Positions 1-7,016 of a stretch of 16,377 nt of DNA are shown here, piece by piece. Position 1 is the stretch's first letter. The number at the start of each line of letters is the position of its first letter. The stretch comes from CBDDRG01 sp051306415 (GTDB taxonomy: Bacteria > Pseudomonadota > Gammaproteobacteria > Pseudomonadales > Porticoccaceae): positions 1 through 16,377 of the forward strand of contig JBPPNE010000188.1 of the NCBI GenBank assembly GCA_051306415.1. The letters are read 5' to 3'. The notes below the pieces were generated by a model. That model was given only the letters and a program-made list of their open reading frames with translations, had not been told where the DNA came from and did no database searches. The translations under genes and the position numbers were made by a program.

Positions 1-244
1 GCAGCACCCGGTGGCCACGAAACACCCGCACGCTGCCATCATCCATTGCGACCGGAAAAGCGACGCTGACAATGCGACGGGGCGATGCCAACACATCGAC
101 CAACCCTGGCGGCACAGTGTCAAGATTTCCGGGGCCGAGGCTTTCGAGATCGAGACTTTCGAGGTCAAGATATTCGAGCGCGCGGTGCAGGCTGATGTCG
201 ATCAGACTTTGGGAATTGCCACCCTTCACAACATCTTCGCTCAT
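1..244 (-). CDS. Glu/Leu/Phe/Val-type dehydrogenase, N-terminal part (cut by window edge)
   Basis: The first 81 residues of a minus-strand protein are visible, starting at ATG 244-242. An AGGTG stretch a few bases upstream can serve as ribosome binding site. The segment at about residues 55-79 (SPRRIVSVAFPVAMDDGSVR followed by VFRGHRV) matches the opening of the dimerisation domain of glutamate dehydrogenases and related amino-acid dehydrogenases, where similar text precedes the conserved YRVQHN motif. These enzymes reversibly deaminate an amino acid to its 2-oxoacid with NAD(P). The Rossmann domain and catalytic Lys lie outside the window, so substrate and cofactor cannot be judged. Residues 22-36 are an odd run of three leucine-rich pentapeptides (LEYLD, LESLD, LESLG) encoded by 15-bp tandem repeats. 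The gene lies downstream of the macrodomain gene on the same strand, with about 100 bp between them. Confidence 0.8.
   Translation of the reverse strand, partial: MSEDVVKGGNSQSLIDISLHRALEYLDLESLDLESLGPGNLDTVPPGLVDVLASPRRIVSVAFPVAMDDGSVRVFRGHRVL
141..185 (-). repeat. 15-bp tandem repeat in the dehydrogenase N-terminus
   Basis: On the plus strand CTTTCGAGATCGAGA (141-155) is followed by CTTTCGAGGTCAAGA (156-170) and a decayed third unit beginning TATTCGAG (171-185). Read on the minus strand the units encode LESLG, LESLD and LEYLD. The unit length is a multiple of three, so the frame is kept. This looks like a small in-frame repeat expansion ahead of the conserved domain. Confidence 0.7.
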
Positions 245-345
245 ACCGACACCTGCTTGGTTAATGGTTGGTCCGCGAGTACAGCGACGGGTTCATGCTC
301 TCATGGGATGGGCCGTTGCCGTTCTCGTTGCAATGGCTATTGATC

Positions 346-858
346 TCAACCAAGGCTCAATTGGTCGCGGTAGAGCGCCGCCATCGCGGCGTCGAAACAG
401 CAGAATATTATGCGAGAAACGTGAGTATCGGCCGCCAGCGCGGCGCGCACCTCACGCACGGCGATGACCACCGCGCGCTGGGCCGGAAAGCCGTAGACAC
501 CACAACTGATCGCTGGGAAGGCAATCGAGTGGAAACCCTGATCGGCGGCGAGTCTCAGCGCACTGCGGTAACAGCTCGCGAGCAGCCCGTCCTCGCCGGC
601 ATCGCCACCGTGCCAGACCGGGCCGACCGCGTGAATGATGGCTTTCACCGGCAGCCTGAACCCAGCGGTCAGTCGCACCTGCCCGGTGGGACAGCCACCC
701 AGTTTGGCGCAGGCGGCCTGCAACTCGGCGTAACCGGCGGCCCGATGAATCGCGCCGTCCACGCCACCACCGCCGGCGAGACGGCTGTTGGCGGCATTAA
801 CGATGGCATCCACCGCGAGCTGGGTGATATCGCCGACCTGAACTTCGATTCTGTGCAT
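346..858 (-). CDS. ymdB: Macrodomain protein, O-acetyl-ADP-ribose deacetylase (YmdB type)
   Basis: The 170-residue protein is a complete single macrodomain, close to the roughly 177 residues of E. coli YmdB. The ADP-ribose-binding features are present in order: GDIT at 9-12, IVNAAN at 19-24, GGGGVDGAIHRAAG at 29-42, HAVGPVW at 76-82 and FPAISCGVYGFP at 114-125. Family members hydrolyse O-acetyl-ADP-ribose and remove mono-ADP-ribose from acidic residues. YmdB is also reported to modulate RNase III in E. coli, and whether this copy does so is unknown. The start is ATG 858-856, with only a weak ribosome binding site. The gene sits 54 bp downstream of yheS on the same strand. It is probably cytosolic. 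Confidence 0.9.
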   Translation of the reverse strand: MHRIEVQVGDITQLAVDAIVNAANSRLAGGGGVDGAIHRAAGYAELQAACAKLGGCPTGQVRLTAGFRLPVKAIIHAVGPVWHGGDAGEDGLLASCYRSALRLAADQGFHSIAFPAISCGVYGFPAQRAVVIAVREVRAALAADTHVSRIIFCCFDAAMAALYRDQLSLG

Positions 859-872
859 TAATTGGCCTGTGT

Positions 873-907
873 AAAAAACTTGCGGCTAGCGGCAGCGGAG
901 ACCGCTG
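873..907 (-). terminator. Possible weak terminator after yheS
   Basis: Read on the minus strand just after the yheS stop codon, CAGCGG-TCT-CCGCTG (907-893) can form a six-pair hairpin. A run of six T follows at 878-873. About 14 bases separate the stem from the T run, which is too far for a standard intrinsic terminator, so this is weak evidence. It may only attenuate read-through into the macrodomain gene. Confidence 0.25.
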
Positions 908-912
908 TCTGG

Positions 913-2841
913 CTATTGCTGGCACTCGCGAAACGCGGTGTCTACAGCTTCGAGGTTTTCCTGCGCCGCCAACCAGCCGTGCTCAAGCCGTTCGATCTCC
1001 GCCTTCAGCGCGCCCTCGTCGGCGAGCAATTGCCGCAGCCGGGCGGCGGCCGCTGGTTGGTACAGATCGGGGTCGGCGAGGCTCGCGGTGATCGCAGTGA
1101 ACCGGGCCTGCGCGGCTTCGAGACGCCGCTCCGCCGTCACCACCTGTTTGCGCTGCTCGGCGCTGCGCTCACGGTGCGCGGCTTCCTCGCGCTTGCGGGT
1201 CTGGCGATCCACCATCATCGGCTGTTGTAGCGGCTTGCCTATTTTCGCATCGCCACCGGCACGTGGTTTGGCACGCTGCGGTTGCTGCTGCAATTTCTGA
1301 TAGTCATCGAGGTCGCCGGCAAAGGGAACCACCGCTCTATCCTGCACCAGGTAGAGCTCATCCACCACGGTACGCAACAAATGACGATCGTGGGAGACCA
1401 CCACCACAGCGCCGGTGAAATCCTGCAGCGCGAGCACCAAGGCCTCGCGCATGTCGATGTCGAGGTGGTTGGTGGGTTCGTCCAGCAGCAGCAGATTGGG
1501 CCGCTGCCAGATCAGCAGCGCCAGCGCCAGCCGGGTCTTCTCGCCGCCGGAGAACGGCCCCACCGGCGCGGTGACGCCTTCGCCGCGAAAGCCAAAGCCG
1601 CCCAGGTAGTCGCGGAGTTCCTGCTCGCGGGCGCGCGGGGCGATCCGCTGCAAGTGCAACAGCGCCGACGCACCGAGGTCGAGCACTTCGAGCTGCTGCT
1701 GGGCAAAGTAGCCGACGGCGAGATTGCGGCCGCGCTCGATCTGCCCGGTGAGGGGCGCGAGTTCACCGGCCAGCAGCTTCACCAGCGTGGATTTGCCGGC
1801 ACCATTGCGGCCGAGCAGACCGATGCGCGAACCCGGTAGCAAATTGATGTGGATGTGCTCAAGAATTACCGTGTCGCCATAGCCCGCTCGCACCTGATCG
1901 AGACTGATCAGCGGTGAACACAGACCAGCGGGCTCGCGAAACTGAAAATCGAAGCCGCTCGCGGCCTGTAGCGGTGCCGCCGCCTGCAACCGCTCCAGCG
2001 CCTTGATGCGGCTCTGGGCCTGCCGCGCCTTGCTCGCCTGGTAGCGGAAGCGGTCGATGTAGGTCTGCAGGTGGGAGCGCTGCCGCGCCTGCTTGTCGAA
2101 TACCGCCTGCTGCTGCATCAGCCGCTCGCCACGCTGCCGCTCGAAACCCGAATAGTCGCCGCGATAGGTGTTGAGCATGCCATTTTCGACATGGACGATG
2201 GTATCGACCAGGCGATCGAGAAACTCGCGGTCGTGGGAGATCACCAGCAGTGTGCCCGGGTAGCGCAGCAGCCAGCGTTCGAGCCAGAAGATGGCGTCGA
2301 GGTCGAGGTGATTGGTCGGCTCGTCGAGCAACATCAACTCCGAGGGCTTGATCAGCGCCCGCGCCAGGTTGACACGCATTCGCCAACCGCCCGAAAAGCT
2401 CGCCACCGGACGCTGTTGCGCCGCGCTATCGAAACCGAGGCCGGCAAGCATCTGGGCGGCGCGGGCCTCGACGCCGTAGCCATCGAGCGCCTCGAAGCGA
2501 TGGTGCAGCTCGCCCAACTGCTCGCCCGACAGATGGCCGGCGTTTTCCAGTTCGGCCTGCACGCCGCGAAACTCGCCATCGCCATCCAGCGTGTAATCGA
2601 GCACCGAGCGCGCAATCGCCGGTGTTTCCTGCTCGACACTGGCGATGCGCCAGTCGCGCGGGATTTCGACATCGCCGCGGTCGACGTGCAACTCGCCACG
2701 CAGCAGCGCAAATAGCGAGGATTTGCCGCAGCCGTTGGCGCCCACCAGGCCGACCTTCTGGCCGGGGTTGACAGCGAGCGTGGCGCCATCGAGCAAAATG
2801 CGGGTACCGCGCAACAGTTGGAGGTCGCGAATTCGAATCAC
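913..2841 (-). CDS. yheS: ABC-F family ATPase, YheS type
   Basis: The 642-residue protein has two tandem ABC ATPase domains and no membrane segments, as in E. coli YheS (637 residues). Domain 1 has Walker A GANGCGKS (34-41), signature SFSGGWRMR (148-156) and Walker B LLDEPTNHLD (171-180). The charged, helical inter-domain linker (about 235-300) contains the family's HLQTYIDRFR and SRIKALER segments. Domain 2 has Walker A GRNGAGKS (344-351), signature FSGGEK (430-435) and Walker B LLLDEPTNHLD (451-461). A charged coiled-coil tail runs from about 545 to 636. ABC-F proteins bind the ribosomal E site and relieve stalled translation; YheS has been linked to arrest peptides. The start is GTG 2841-2839. 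The gene follows ttcA by 37 bp and is probably co-transcribed with it. Confidence 0.95.
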   Translation of the reverse strand: MIRIRDLQLLRGTRILLDGATLAVNPGQKVGLVGANGCGKSSLFALLRGELHVDRGDVEIPRDWRIASVEQETPAIARSVLDYTLDGDGEFRGVQAELENAGHLSGEQLGELHHRFEALDGYGVEARAAQMLAGLGFDSAAQQRPVASFSGGWRMRVNLARALIKPSELMLLDEPTNHLDLDAIFWLERWLLRYPGTLLVISHDREFLDRLVDTIVHVENGMLNTYRGDYSGFERQRGERLMQQQAVFDKQARQRSHLQTYIDRFRYQASKARQAQSRIKALERLQAAAPLQAASGFDFQFREPAGLCSPLISLDQVRAGYGDTVILEHIHINLLPGSRIGLLGRNGAGKSTLVKLLAGELAPLTGQIERGRNLAVGYFAQQQLEVLDLGASALLHLQRIAPRAREQELRDYLGGFGFRGEGVTAPVGPFSGGEKTRLALALLIWQRPNLLLLDEPTNHLDIDMREALVLALQDFTGAVVVVSHDRHLLRTVVDELYLVQDRAVVPFAGDLDDYQKLQQQPQRAKPRAGGDAKIGKPLQQPMMVDRQTRKREEAAHRERSAEQRKQVVTAERRLEAAQARFTAITASLADPDLYQPAAAARLRQLLADEGALKAEIERLEHGWLAAQENLEAVDTAFRECQQ

Positions 2842-2878
2842 TGGAGTTCTCGCTCGTTCAGGTCAGGTTAGATCAGGG

Positions 2879-3754
2879 TCAAGACAGGTTGACGACATCG
2901 ATGCGGTGGTCAACCGTGTAATGCTCGCGCTGACGCAACTCCACAGGGGGAGCACGGCGCAGTTGCAAGTTGGCGAAATCAAACAGTGCGGTATCGGCCA
3001 GCTGGGACGGCGCGACATTGCAAATGGCGGAAAAAATCGTCTCGATACGGCCCGGCTGCTCCCGCTCCCAGGCCTGCAACATGTTCTTGATGACCACACG
3101 CTGAAGGTTGTCCTGGGACCCGCACAGATTGCAGGGAATGATCGGAAAGGCCTTGAATTCGGCGAATTCGGCGAGATCGTCTTCGCGGCAGTAGGCCAGC
3201 GGGCGAATGACGATATTGCGGCCGTCGTCGCTGAGCAGCTTCGGTGGCATCGCCTTCAGCTTGCCGCCGTAAAACATATTCAGGAACAGGGTTTCGACGA
3301 TGTCGTCGCGATGGTGGCCGAGAGCAATCTTGGTCGCGCCAATCTCCTCGGCAAAGCTGTACAGGGTGCCCCGCCGCAGCCGCGAACACAGACTGCAATA
3401 AGTTTTGTTCTCCGGGATATGTTCGGTGACGATGCTGTAGGTGTCCTTCTCGATGATGTGAAAGGGCACGCCAAGCGCGGACAGGTATTCCGGCAGTACC
3501 TGCTCGGGAAATCCCGGCTGCTTCTGGTCGAGGTTGACCGCCACCAGATCGAAGTCGATGGGTGCGGTAGCGCGCAGATTGAGCAGGATGTCGAGCATGG
3601 CGTAGGAATCCTTGCCACCCGACAGGCACACCATGATCTTGTCGCCAGCCTCGACCATGTTGTAGTCGGCAATCGCGCTGCCAACGTTGCGGCGCAGGCG
3701 TTTTTGCAGCTTGTTGAATTCCAGCCGCTGCTTGCGGCTCAGGGCTTCGGGCAT
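2879..3754 (-). CDS. ttcA: tRNA 2-thiocytidine(32) synthetase TtcA
   Basis: TtcA thiolates cytidine 32 of certain tRNAs using ATP and an Fe-S cluster. The 291-residue protein shows the PP-loop SGGKDS at 45-50. Two CxxC motifs (C120/C123 in TYCSLCSRLRRG and C208/C211 in PCNLCGSQ) ligate the cluster or take part in catalysis in characterised members. GHHRDD at 146-151 is also typical of this group of adenylating sulphurtransferases. Length agrees with the family. The start is ATG 3754-3752; it has no Shine-Dalgarno-like sequence, and its short leader holds an 11-bp tandem repeat. yheS follows 37 bp downstream. Confidence 0.96.
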   Translation of the reverse strand: MPEALSRKQRLEFNKLQKRLRRNVGSAIADYNMVEAGDKIMVCLSGGKDSYAMLDILLNLRATAPIDFDLVAVNLDQKQPGFPEQVLPEYLSALGVPFHIIEKDTYSIVTEHIPENKTYCSLCSRLRRGTLYSFAEEIGATKIALGHHRDDIVETLFLNMFYGGKLKAMPPKLLSDDGRNIVIRPLAYCREDDLAEFAEFKAFPIIPCNLCGSQDNLQRVVIKNMLQAWEREQPGRIETIFSAICNVAPSQLADTALFDFANLQLRRAPPVELRQREHYTVDHRIDVVNLS

Positions 3755-3756
3755 GA

Positions 3757-3778
3757 TGTCGTGGTCGTGTCGTGGTCG
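3757..3778. repeat. 11-bp perfect tandem repeat in the ttcA leader
   Basis: TGTCGTGGTCG occurs twice back to back (3757-3767 and 3768-3778), immediately upstream of the ttcA start codon on the minus strand. It occupies the position where a ribosome binding site would be expected, and none is visible there. Confidence 0.8.
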
Positions 3779-3784
3779 AAACGG

Positions 3785-3811
3785 GCGAGGGCCGCTATTG
3801 TACGGCCTCGC
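3785..3811. other. GC-rich hairpin between DUF547 and ttcA
   Basis: GCGAGG(G)CCG at 3785-3794 pairs with CGGCCTCGC at 3803-3811, with one bulged G and an 8-base loop. No clear T run follows on either strand, so it is a poor intrinsic terminator. The proposed ttcA -10 box falls exactly in the loop. Confidence 0.5.
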
Positions 3812-3825
3812 CCCCCATCAACCAA
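3797..3825 (-). promoter_or_regulatory. Candidate sigma70 promoter for ttcA-yheS
   Basis: On the minus strand TTGGTT (3825-3820) and TACAAT (3802-3797) are separated by exactly 17 bp. The -10 matches the consensus in five of six positions; the -35 matches only its TTG. Transcription would start near 3790, giving a leader of about 35 nt. The position just downstream of the DUF547 stop suggests ttcA-yheS is transcribed independently of that gene. Confidence 0.5.
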
Positions 3826-3838
3826 CCGCAACGGACGC

Positions 3839-5317
3839 TCAAGGTGCGTTGAGCGCCCAGTCGTAGGTCTTATAGTCGATCTTGCCGGTGAAGCCGAGCA
3901 GATAGAGCGCCTTGCGGTCATCGGCGTTGAAGGCAAAGAACTTGATCAGATTTTTGTCGGTCTTGGCGAAATCCTGCTGGTACCAGGAAAACAGCTCCGA
4001 CGCCTCCAGCTTGCCGTTGGCGAGTTTCACGCCGCGACTGTCGTTGACGAAATCGCGGCGGGATTGCTTCAGCAGATCCTCGCTATTCTTCGCGGTAAAG
4101 GCCTTCGCGATGAGGCTGGGGCAACCGAGATTCGCGCCGACCAGGCCAAAGTGAATCTTGTTGTCCTGCCAGATCGGTCGCAGGATGCGGTGCTCGATAT
4201 CGTTCAGCGACACTTTCTGATCGGCGATAGTGACCAGCTTGCTGTCCCAGGGGCCGTCCGGCAGGTTCTTGTCGGCGATATTCCTGATGCTTTTGACCGG
4301 ATAGTGCTCGATCACCAGGTTCACCGTCAGCGCGTTGTACAGATTGAGCCAGTAGGCCTTCTGCTCCTGCCGTGAGAACGTGCGCGGATCCAGCGCCGCC
4401 ATCCGCTCGATGTAGCCCTTCAGGGTCTTGCGGTCGTCCTTGTTGACACTGCCATAGCGAAAGCGGTTGATGCCGGACGGGTGATTGGCGATCACATAGG
4501 TGCGCAGGATGCGATCCCAGTCGGCGTGGTTGATGGTACTCGCGCTGGCTTCCTGACTGGCGCCCCAGAACGACCAGTACTGCGGTTTGCGGACACCGGC
4601 GTCAGCCGGCACCACCGATGCCGCGGGGGTGTCAACAGCGGCCGCCTCTTTTCCCGCCGCCGGCTTAATCGCCTGCGGTTTCGATGTCGCCACCGCGGCT
4701 TCCTTGACGCCTTTTTTCGGCGTCGCCGCAGCGGTTTTGCCTGCGGCCGCAGTGCCGATGGGCGCCTTGCTGTCGCCAGCTTTGGTCTTGGCTACCACAG
4801 TGGCTTTCGCCACCGCCGCAGTGGGTTTGGTTTTTGCGGTGCCCGCTTTCGCTGCCGCTACCGGCGCTTTTCCTTTAGTGCTCGTGGCCGGCTTTGCATC
4901 GGCGGCAGGCTCTTTCATTTCCAGCGTTTCCCACTCTCCGGTTACCGCAGTCTTGTCCGCTGGCGCCGCGCCGACCCCGGTTGCCACGCCAGATGCGTCT
5001 GCCTTGGCGGCGTCAGGAGCGACGACAATAGCCGGAGTTTCAACTGTCGCAGTTGCAGGCGCACTCGCCACTGCCGGCGTTTCCGTCGCTGCCACGGCTG
5101 GCGGTTCCGTCACGCTGGATGATTCCGCCGCCAGCTCCACCGCGGTCGGCGCTGCTACTGTCGCGACCACAGGTGCTTCAGGGGATGCCAGCAATTGTGC
5201 GATCAGCACCACGGCGGCAGTAGCTGCCACTATCCCCATCAACGAGCCGACCAATGGCCTTTTCCGCACGACTTCGACAACAACACCGGCAATACGCTGC
5301 ACACCATGGTCTTTCAA
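3839..5317 (-). CDS. Membrane-anchored DUF547 protein with a long Ala/Lys/Pro-rich stalk
   Basis: The protein has 492 residues in three parts. A basic N-terminus (KDHGVQR...VRKR) is followed by one hydrophobic segment at about 22-44, which is either an anchor or an uncleaved signal. Residues 45-245 are low complexity: Ala/Val/Pro/Thr-rich at first, then Lys/Ala/Thr-rich (about 140-225), resembling histone-H1-like or TonB/TolA-like stalks. The C-terminal DUF547 domain (about 260-490) carries the family signatures YWLNLYNALTVNLVIEHYP (322-340), HFGLVGANLGCPSL (389-402) and the terminal YDWALN. The function of DUF547 is unknown. Most members I know of are exported proteins of roughly 250-300 residues, so the 200-residue insert is unusual. 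The start is TTG 5317-5315, supported by GGGAG seven bases upstream; no in-frame ATG is available nearby. The domain is probably periplasmic. Confidence 0.85.
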   Translation of the reverse strand: MKDHGVQRIAGVVVEVVRKRPLVGSLMGIVAATAAVVLIAQLLASPEAPVVATVAAPTAVELAAESSSVTEPPAVAATETPAVASAPATATVETPAIVVAPDAAKADASGVATGVGAAPADKTAVTGEWETLEMKEPAADAKPATSTKGKAPVAAAKAGTAKTKPTAAVAKATVVAKTKAGDSKAPIGTAAAGKTAAATPKKGVKEAAVATSKPQAIKPAAGKEAAAVDTPAASVVPADAGVRKPQYWSFWGASQEASASTINHADWDRILRTYVIANHPSGINRFRYGSVNKDDRKTLKGYIERMAALDPRTFSRQEQKAYWLNLYNALTVNLVIEHYPVKSIRNIADKNLPDGPWDSKLVTIADQKVSLNDIEHRILRPIWQDNKIHFGLVGANLGCPSLIAKAFTAKNSEDLLKQSRRDFVNDSRGVKLANGKLEASELFSWYQQDFAKTDKNLIKFFAFNADDRKALYLLGFTGKIDYKTYDWALNAP

Positions 5318-5391
5318 TTGTTCGCTCCCGCTAAGCTCGCTGTTGACTATTGACTGTTGCTCACCGCCTGCTTATGCCGCTCCGCACACAC

Positions 5392-5534
5392 CTAGAGAAA
5401 CGCTGAAATTAAGTCCTTCGATCCTTCGTCAGGCTCAGGACGAACGGGAACCTATTGATTCCGTTCGTGGTAAGTCCTGAGCCTGTCGAAGGGTCGAACC
5501 ATGAATGGAATCCATTTGTTCAGCGTTTCCCTAG
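5392..5534. repeat. CTAG-bounded palindromic mini-element, copy 1 (143 bp)
   Basis: The outer inverted repeats are CTAGAGAAACGCTGAA (5392-5407) and TTCAGCGTTTCCCTAG (5519-5534), 15 of 16 matching. Inside is a second, larger inverted repeat built on TTCGA(T/C)CCTTCG(T/A)CAGG and CTCAGGAC (left arm about 5417-5447, right arm about 5461-5498); the right arm has a 7-base insertion. The core resembles a GTTCGTCCTGAGCC...TCGAAGG palindrome that recurs in many proteobacterial genomes. The element carries no gene. It lies between the divergent DUF547 and bioA genes. CTAG at both ends would fit a 4-bp target duplication, as made by some IS5-family elements; that is inference. Confidence 0.8.
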
Positions 5535-5542
5535 CATACAAT
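5516..5542 (+). promoter_or_regulatory. Candidate bioA promoter straddling the mini-element end
   Basis: TACAAT at 5537-5542 is a good -10 box. TTGTTC at 5516-5521 is the best nearby -35, with a short 15-bp spacer, and it lies inside the mini-element's right terminal repeat. An alternative start of transcription further left is possible: TTGACT occurs at 5343-5348 and 5350-5355, the latter 17 bp before TATGCC. No E. coli-type BirA operator dyad was seen. Confidence 0.3.
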
Positions 5543-5577
5543 ACCCTATTTCCCGCAAATCTCTCGCGCACGGATCA

Positions 5578-5606
5578 ATGCCACCATGACCGCACTAACA
5601 CCATGA
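5578..5606 (+). promoter_or_regulatory. Two overlapping mini-ORFs leading into bioA
   Basis: ATG at 5578 opens a three-codon frame ending in the TGA at 5587-5589. That stop overlaps a second ATG at 5586 as ATGA. The second frame has six codons (MTALTP) and its stop at 5604-5606 overlaps the bioA ATG at 5603, again as ATGA. This arrangement permits translational coupling, but translation of the mini-ORFs is unproven and chance is possible. Confidence 0.3.
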
Positions 5607-6925
5607 TCGCAGTCACCAGAACCGCACTGAGCAACTCCGAAGTCGAGGCGATCGACCGGGAGCACATCTGGCACCCCTATTCGTCGCTGACCCAGCCGCT
5701 ACCTACCTACGCGGTGGCGAGCGCCAAGGGCGTCCGCCTGCGTCTTGCCGATGGCCGCGAACTGATCGACGGCATGGCCTCCTGGTGGTGCGTGATTCAC
5801 GGTTACAACCACCCGGCGCTGAACGCCGCCATCACCGCACAGCTCGAACAAATGGCCCACGTCATGTTCGGCGGCATCATCCACGAGCCCGCCGCGCGCC
5901 TCGCGAAAACGCTGGTGAATATTACACCAACGCCTTTGCGAAAAATATTTTTCTCCGACTCCGGATCGGTCGCCGTCGAGGTCGCGATCAAGATGGCGCT
6001 GCAATACTGGCAGTCGCTCGGCAAGCCGCGCAAAACCCGGCTGTTGACGGTGCGCGGCGGCTATCACGGCGACACCTTCGCCGCGATGTCGGTGTGTGAT
6101 CCGGTCACTGGCATGCACCAGCTGTTCAGCGGCGTGCTCGCCCGGCAACTGTTTGCCGAAGCCCCCCGCTGCGCCTTTGCCGATACTTGGGACGATGGTT
6201 ATATCGCCGACTTCGAACGCCAGCTCGGCGCCCACGCCGACGAACTCGCCGCGGTGATTCTGGAACCCATCGTGCAGGGCGCCGGCGGCATGCGCTTTTA
6301 CTCCCCCACCTACCTGCGCCGGGTGCGAGAACTCTGCGACGAACACGAGGTGCTGCTGATCGCCGATGAAATCGCCACCGGCTTTGGCCGCACCGGCAAA
6401 TTGTTCGCCTGCGAGTGGGCCGATATCAGCCCGGACATTCTCTGCCTCGGCAAGGCGCTAACCGGCGGCTACCTGACACTGGCGGCGACACTCTGCACCG
6501 ACCGCATCAGCGACGGCATCTGCCACGGCGAGGCCGGTGTGTTCATGCACGGCCCCACCTTCATGGCCAACCCGCTGGCTTGCGCCGTCGCCAACGCCAG
6601 TATCGAACTGCTGCTCGCCTCGCCCTGGCAACAGCGCATCGCCGCCATCGAAGCCCAGTTGCGCGCGGAACTGGAACCCTGCCGGCACTATGCCGGTGTC
6701 GCCGACGTGCGCGTGCTTGGCGCCATCGGCGTCGTCGAAATGAAGCAAGCCGTGGATGTCGCCGCGCTGCAGAAGCAATTCGTCGATGCGGGGGTGTGGA
6801 TCCGCCCTTTCGGCAAGCTGGTCTACCTGATGCCGCCCTATGTCATTGATGCTGAGGATTTGCGCCGGCTTACCGATACAGTCGCCAAAGTACTGGCCGT
6901 GGTGCCAAGCACGCCAGCGCACTGA
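5603..6925 (+). CDS. bioA: Adenosylmethionine-8-amino-7-oxononanoate aminotransferase
   Basis: BioA converts KAPA to DAPA using S-adenosylmethionine as amino donor, with PLP, in biotin synthesis. From ATG 5603 the protein has 440 residues (E. coli 429). Signatures are HIWHPYSS (21-28), DGMASWWCVIHGYNHP (56-71), the PLP-contact region GGYHGDTFAAMSV (152-164), DEIATGFGRTG (255-265) with the PLP-ring Asp, and the Schiff-base Lys284 in LGKALTGGY. The open frame extends upstream to 5501, but those residues come from the palindromic element and have no family counterpart, so I reject that start. No ribosome binding site is clear at 5603. The gene ends in tandem stops TGA TAA. It is not beside other bio genes in this window. 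Confidence 0.95.
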   Translation: MIAVTRTALSNSEVEAIDREHIWHPYSSLTQPLPTYAVASAKGVRLRLADGRELIDGMASWWCVIHGYNHPALNAAITAQLEQMAHVMFGGIIHEPAARLAKTLVNITPTPLRKIFFSDSGSVAVEVAIKMALQYWQSLGKPRKTRLLTVRGGYHGDTFAAMSVCDPVTGMHQLFSGVLARQLFAEAPRCAFADTWDDGYIADFERQLGAHADELAAVILEPIVQGAGGMRFYSPTYLRRVRELCDEHEVLLIADEIATGFGRTGKLFACEWADISPDILCLGKALTGGYLTLAATLCTDRISDGICHGEAGVFMHGPTFMANPLACAVANASIELLLASPWQQRIAAIEAQLRAELEPCRHYAGVADVRVLGAIGVVEMKQAVDVAALQKQFVDAGVWIRPFGKLVYLMPPYVIDAEDLRRLTDTVAKVLAVVPSTPAH

Positions 6926-7003
6926 TAACGCGCTGATAAACTAGAAAGAATCATTGGAATATCCGCGCTCCATTACTCAGAAGATTGACCGGCAACGACG
7001 ACA

Positions 7004-7010
7004 AAAGGAA
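7004..7010 (+). promoter_or_regulatory. Ribosome binding site that sets the protease-TPR start
   Basis: AAAGGAA lies six bases before ATG 7017 and immediately before a typical signal peptide. It rules out the longer reading from a TTG at 6954, whose extra residues look non-coding. Confidence 0.75.
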
Positions 7011-7016
7011 TTGTGC

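Noticed and set aside
2645..4375. Long plus-strand open frame of 576 codons opposite yheS, ttcA and the DUF547 gene
   Set aside because: It crosses three recognisable minus-strand genes and the intergenic gaps between them, and its translation shows no family motifs. It is the antisense product of GC-rich codon usage.
4587..5480. Plus-strand Ala-rich open frame of 297 codons
   Set aside because: It is the mirror of the repetitive Ala/Lys stalk of the DUF547 gene and runs on into the palindromic mini-element. The minus-strand reading has a recognised domain and a ribosome binding site.
5501..5602. N-terminal extension of BioA from an ATG at 5501
   Set aside because: The extra 34 residues are encoded partly by the mini-element, have no BioA counterpart, and would place the translation start upstream of the likely promoter.
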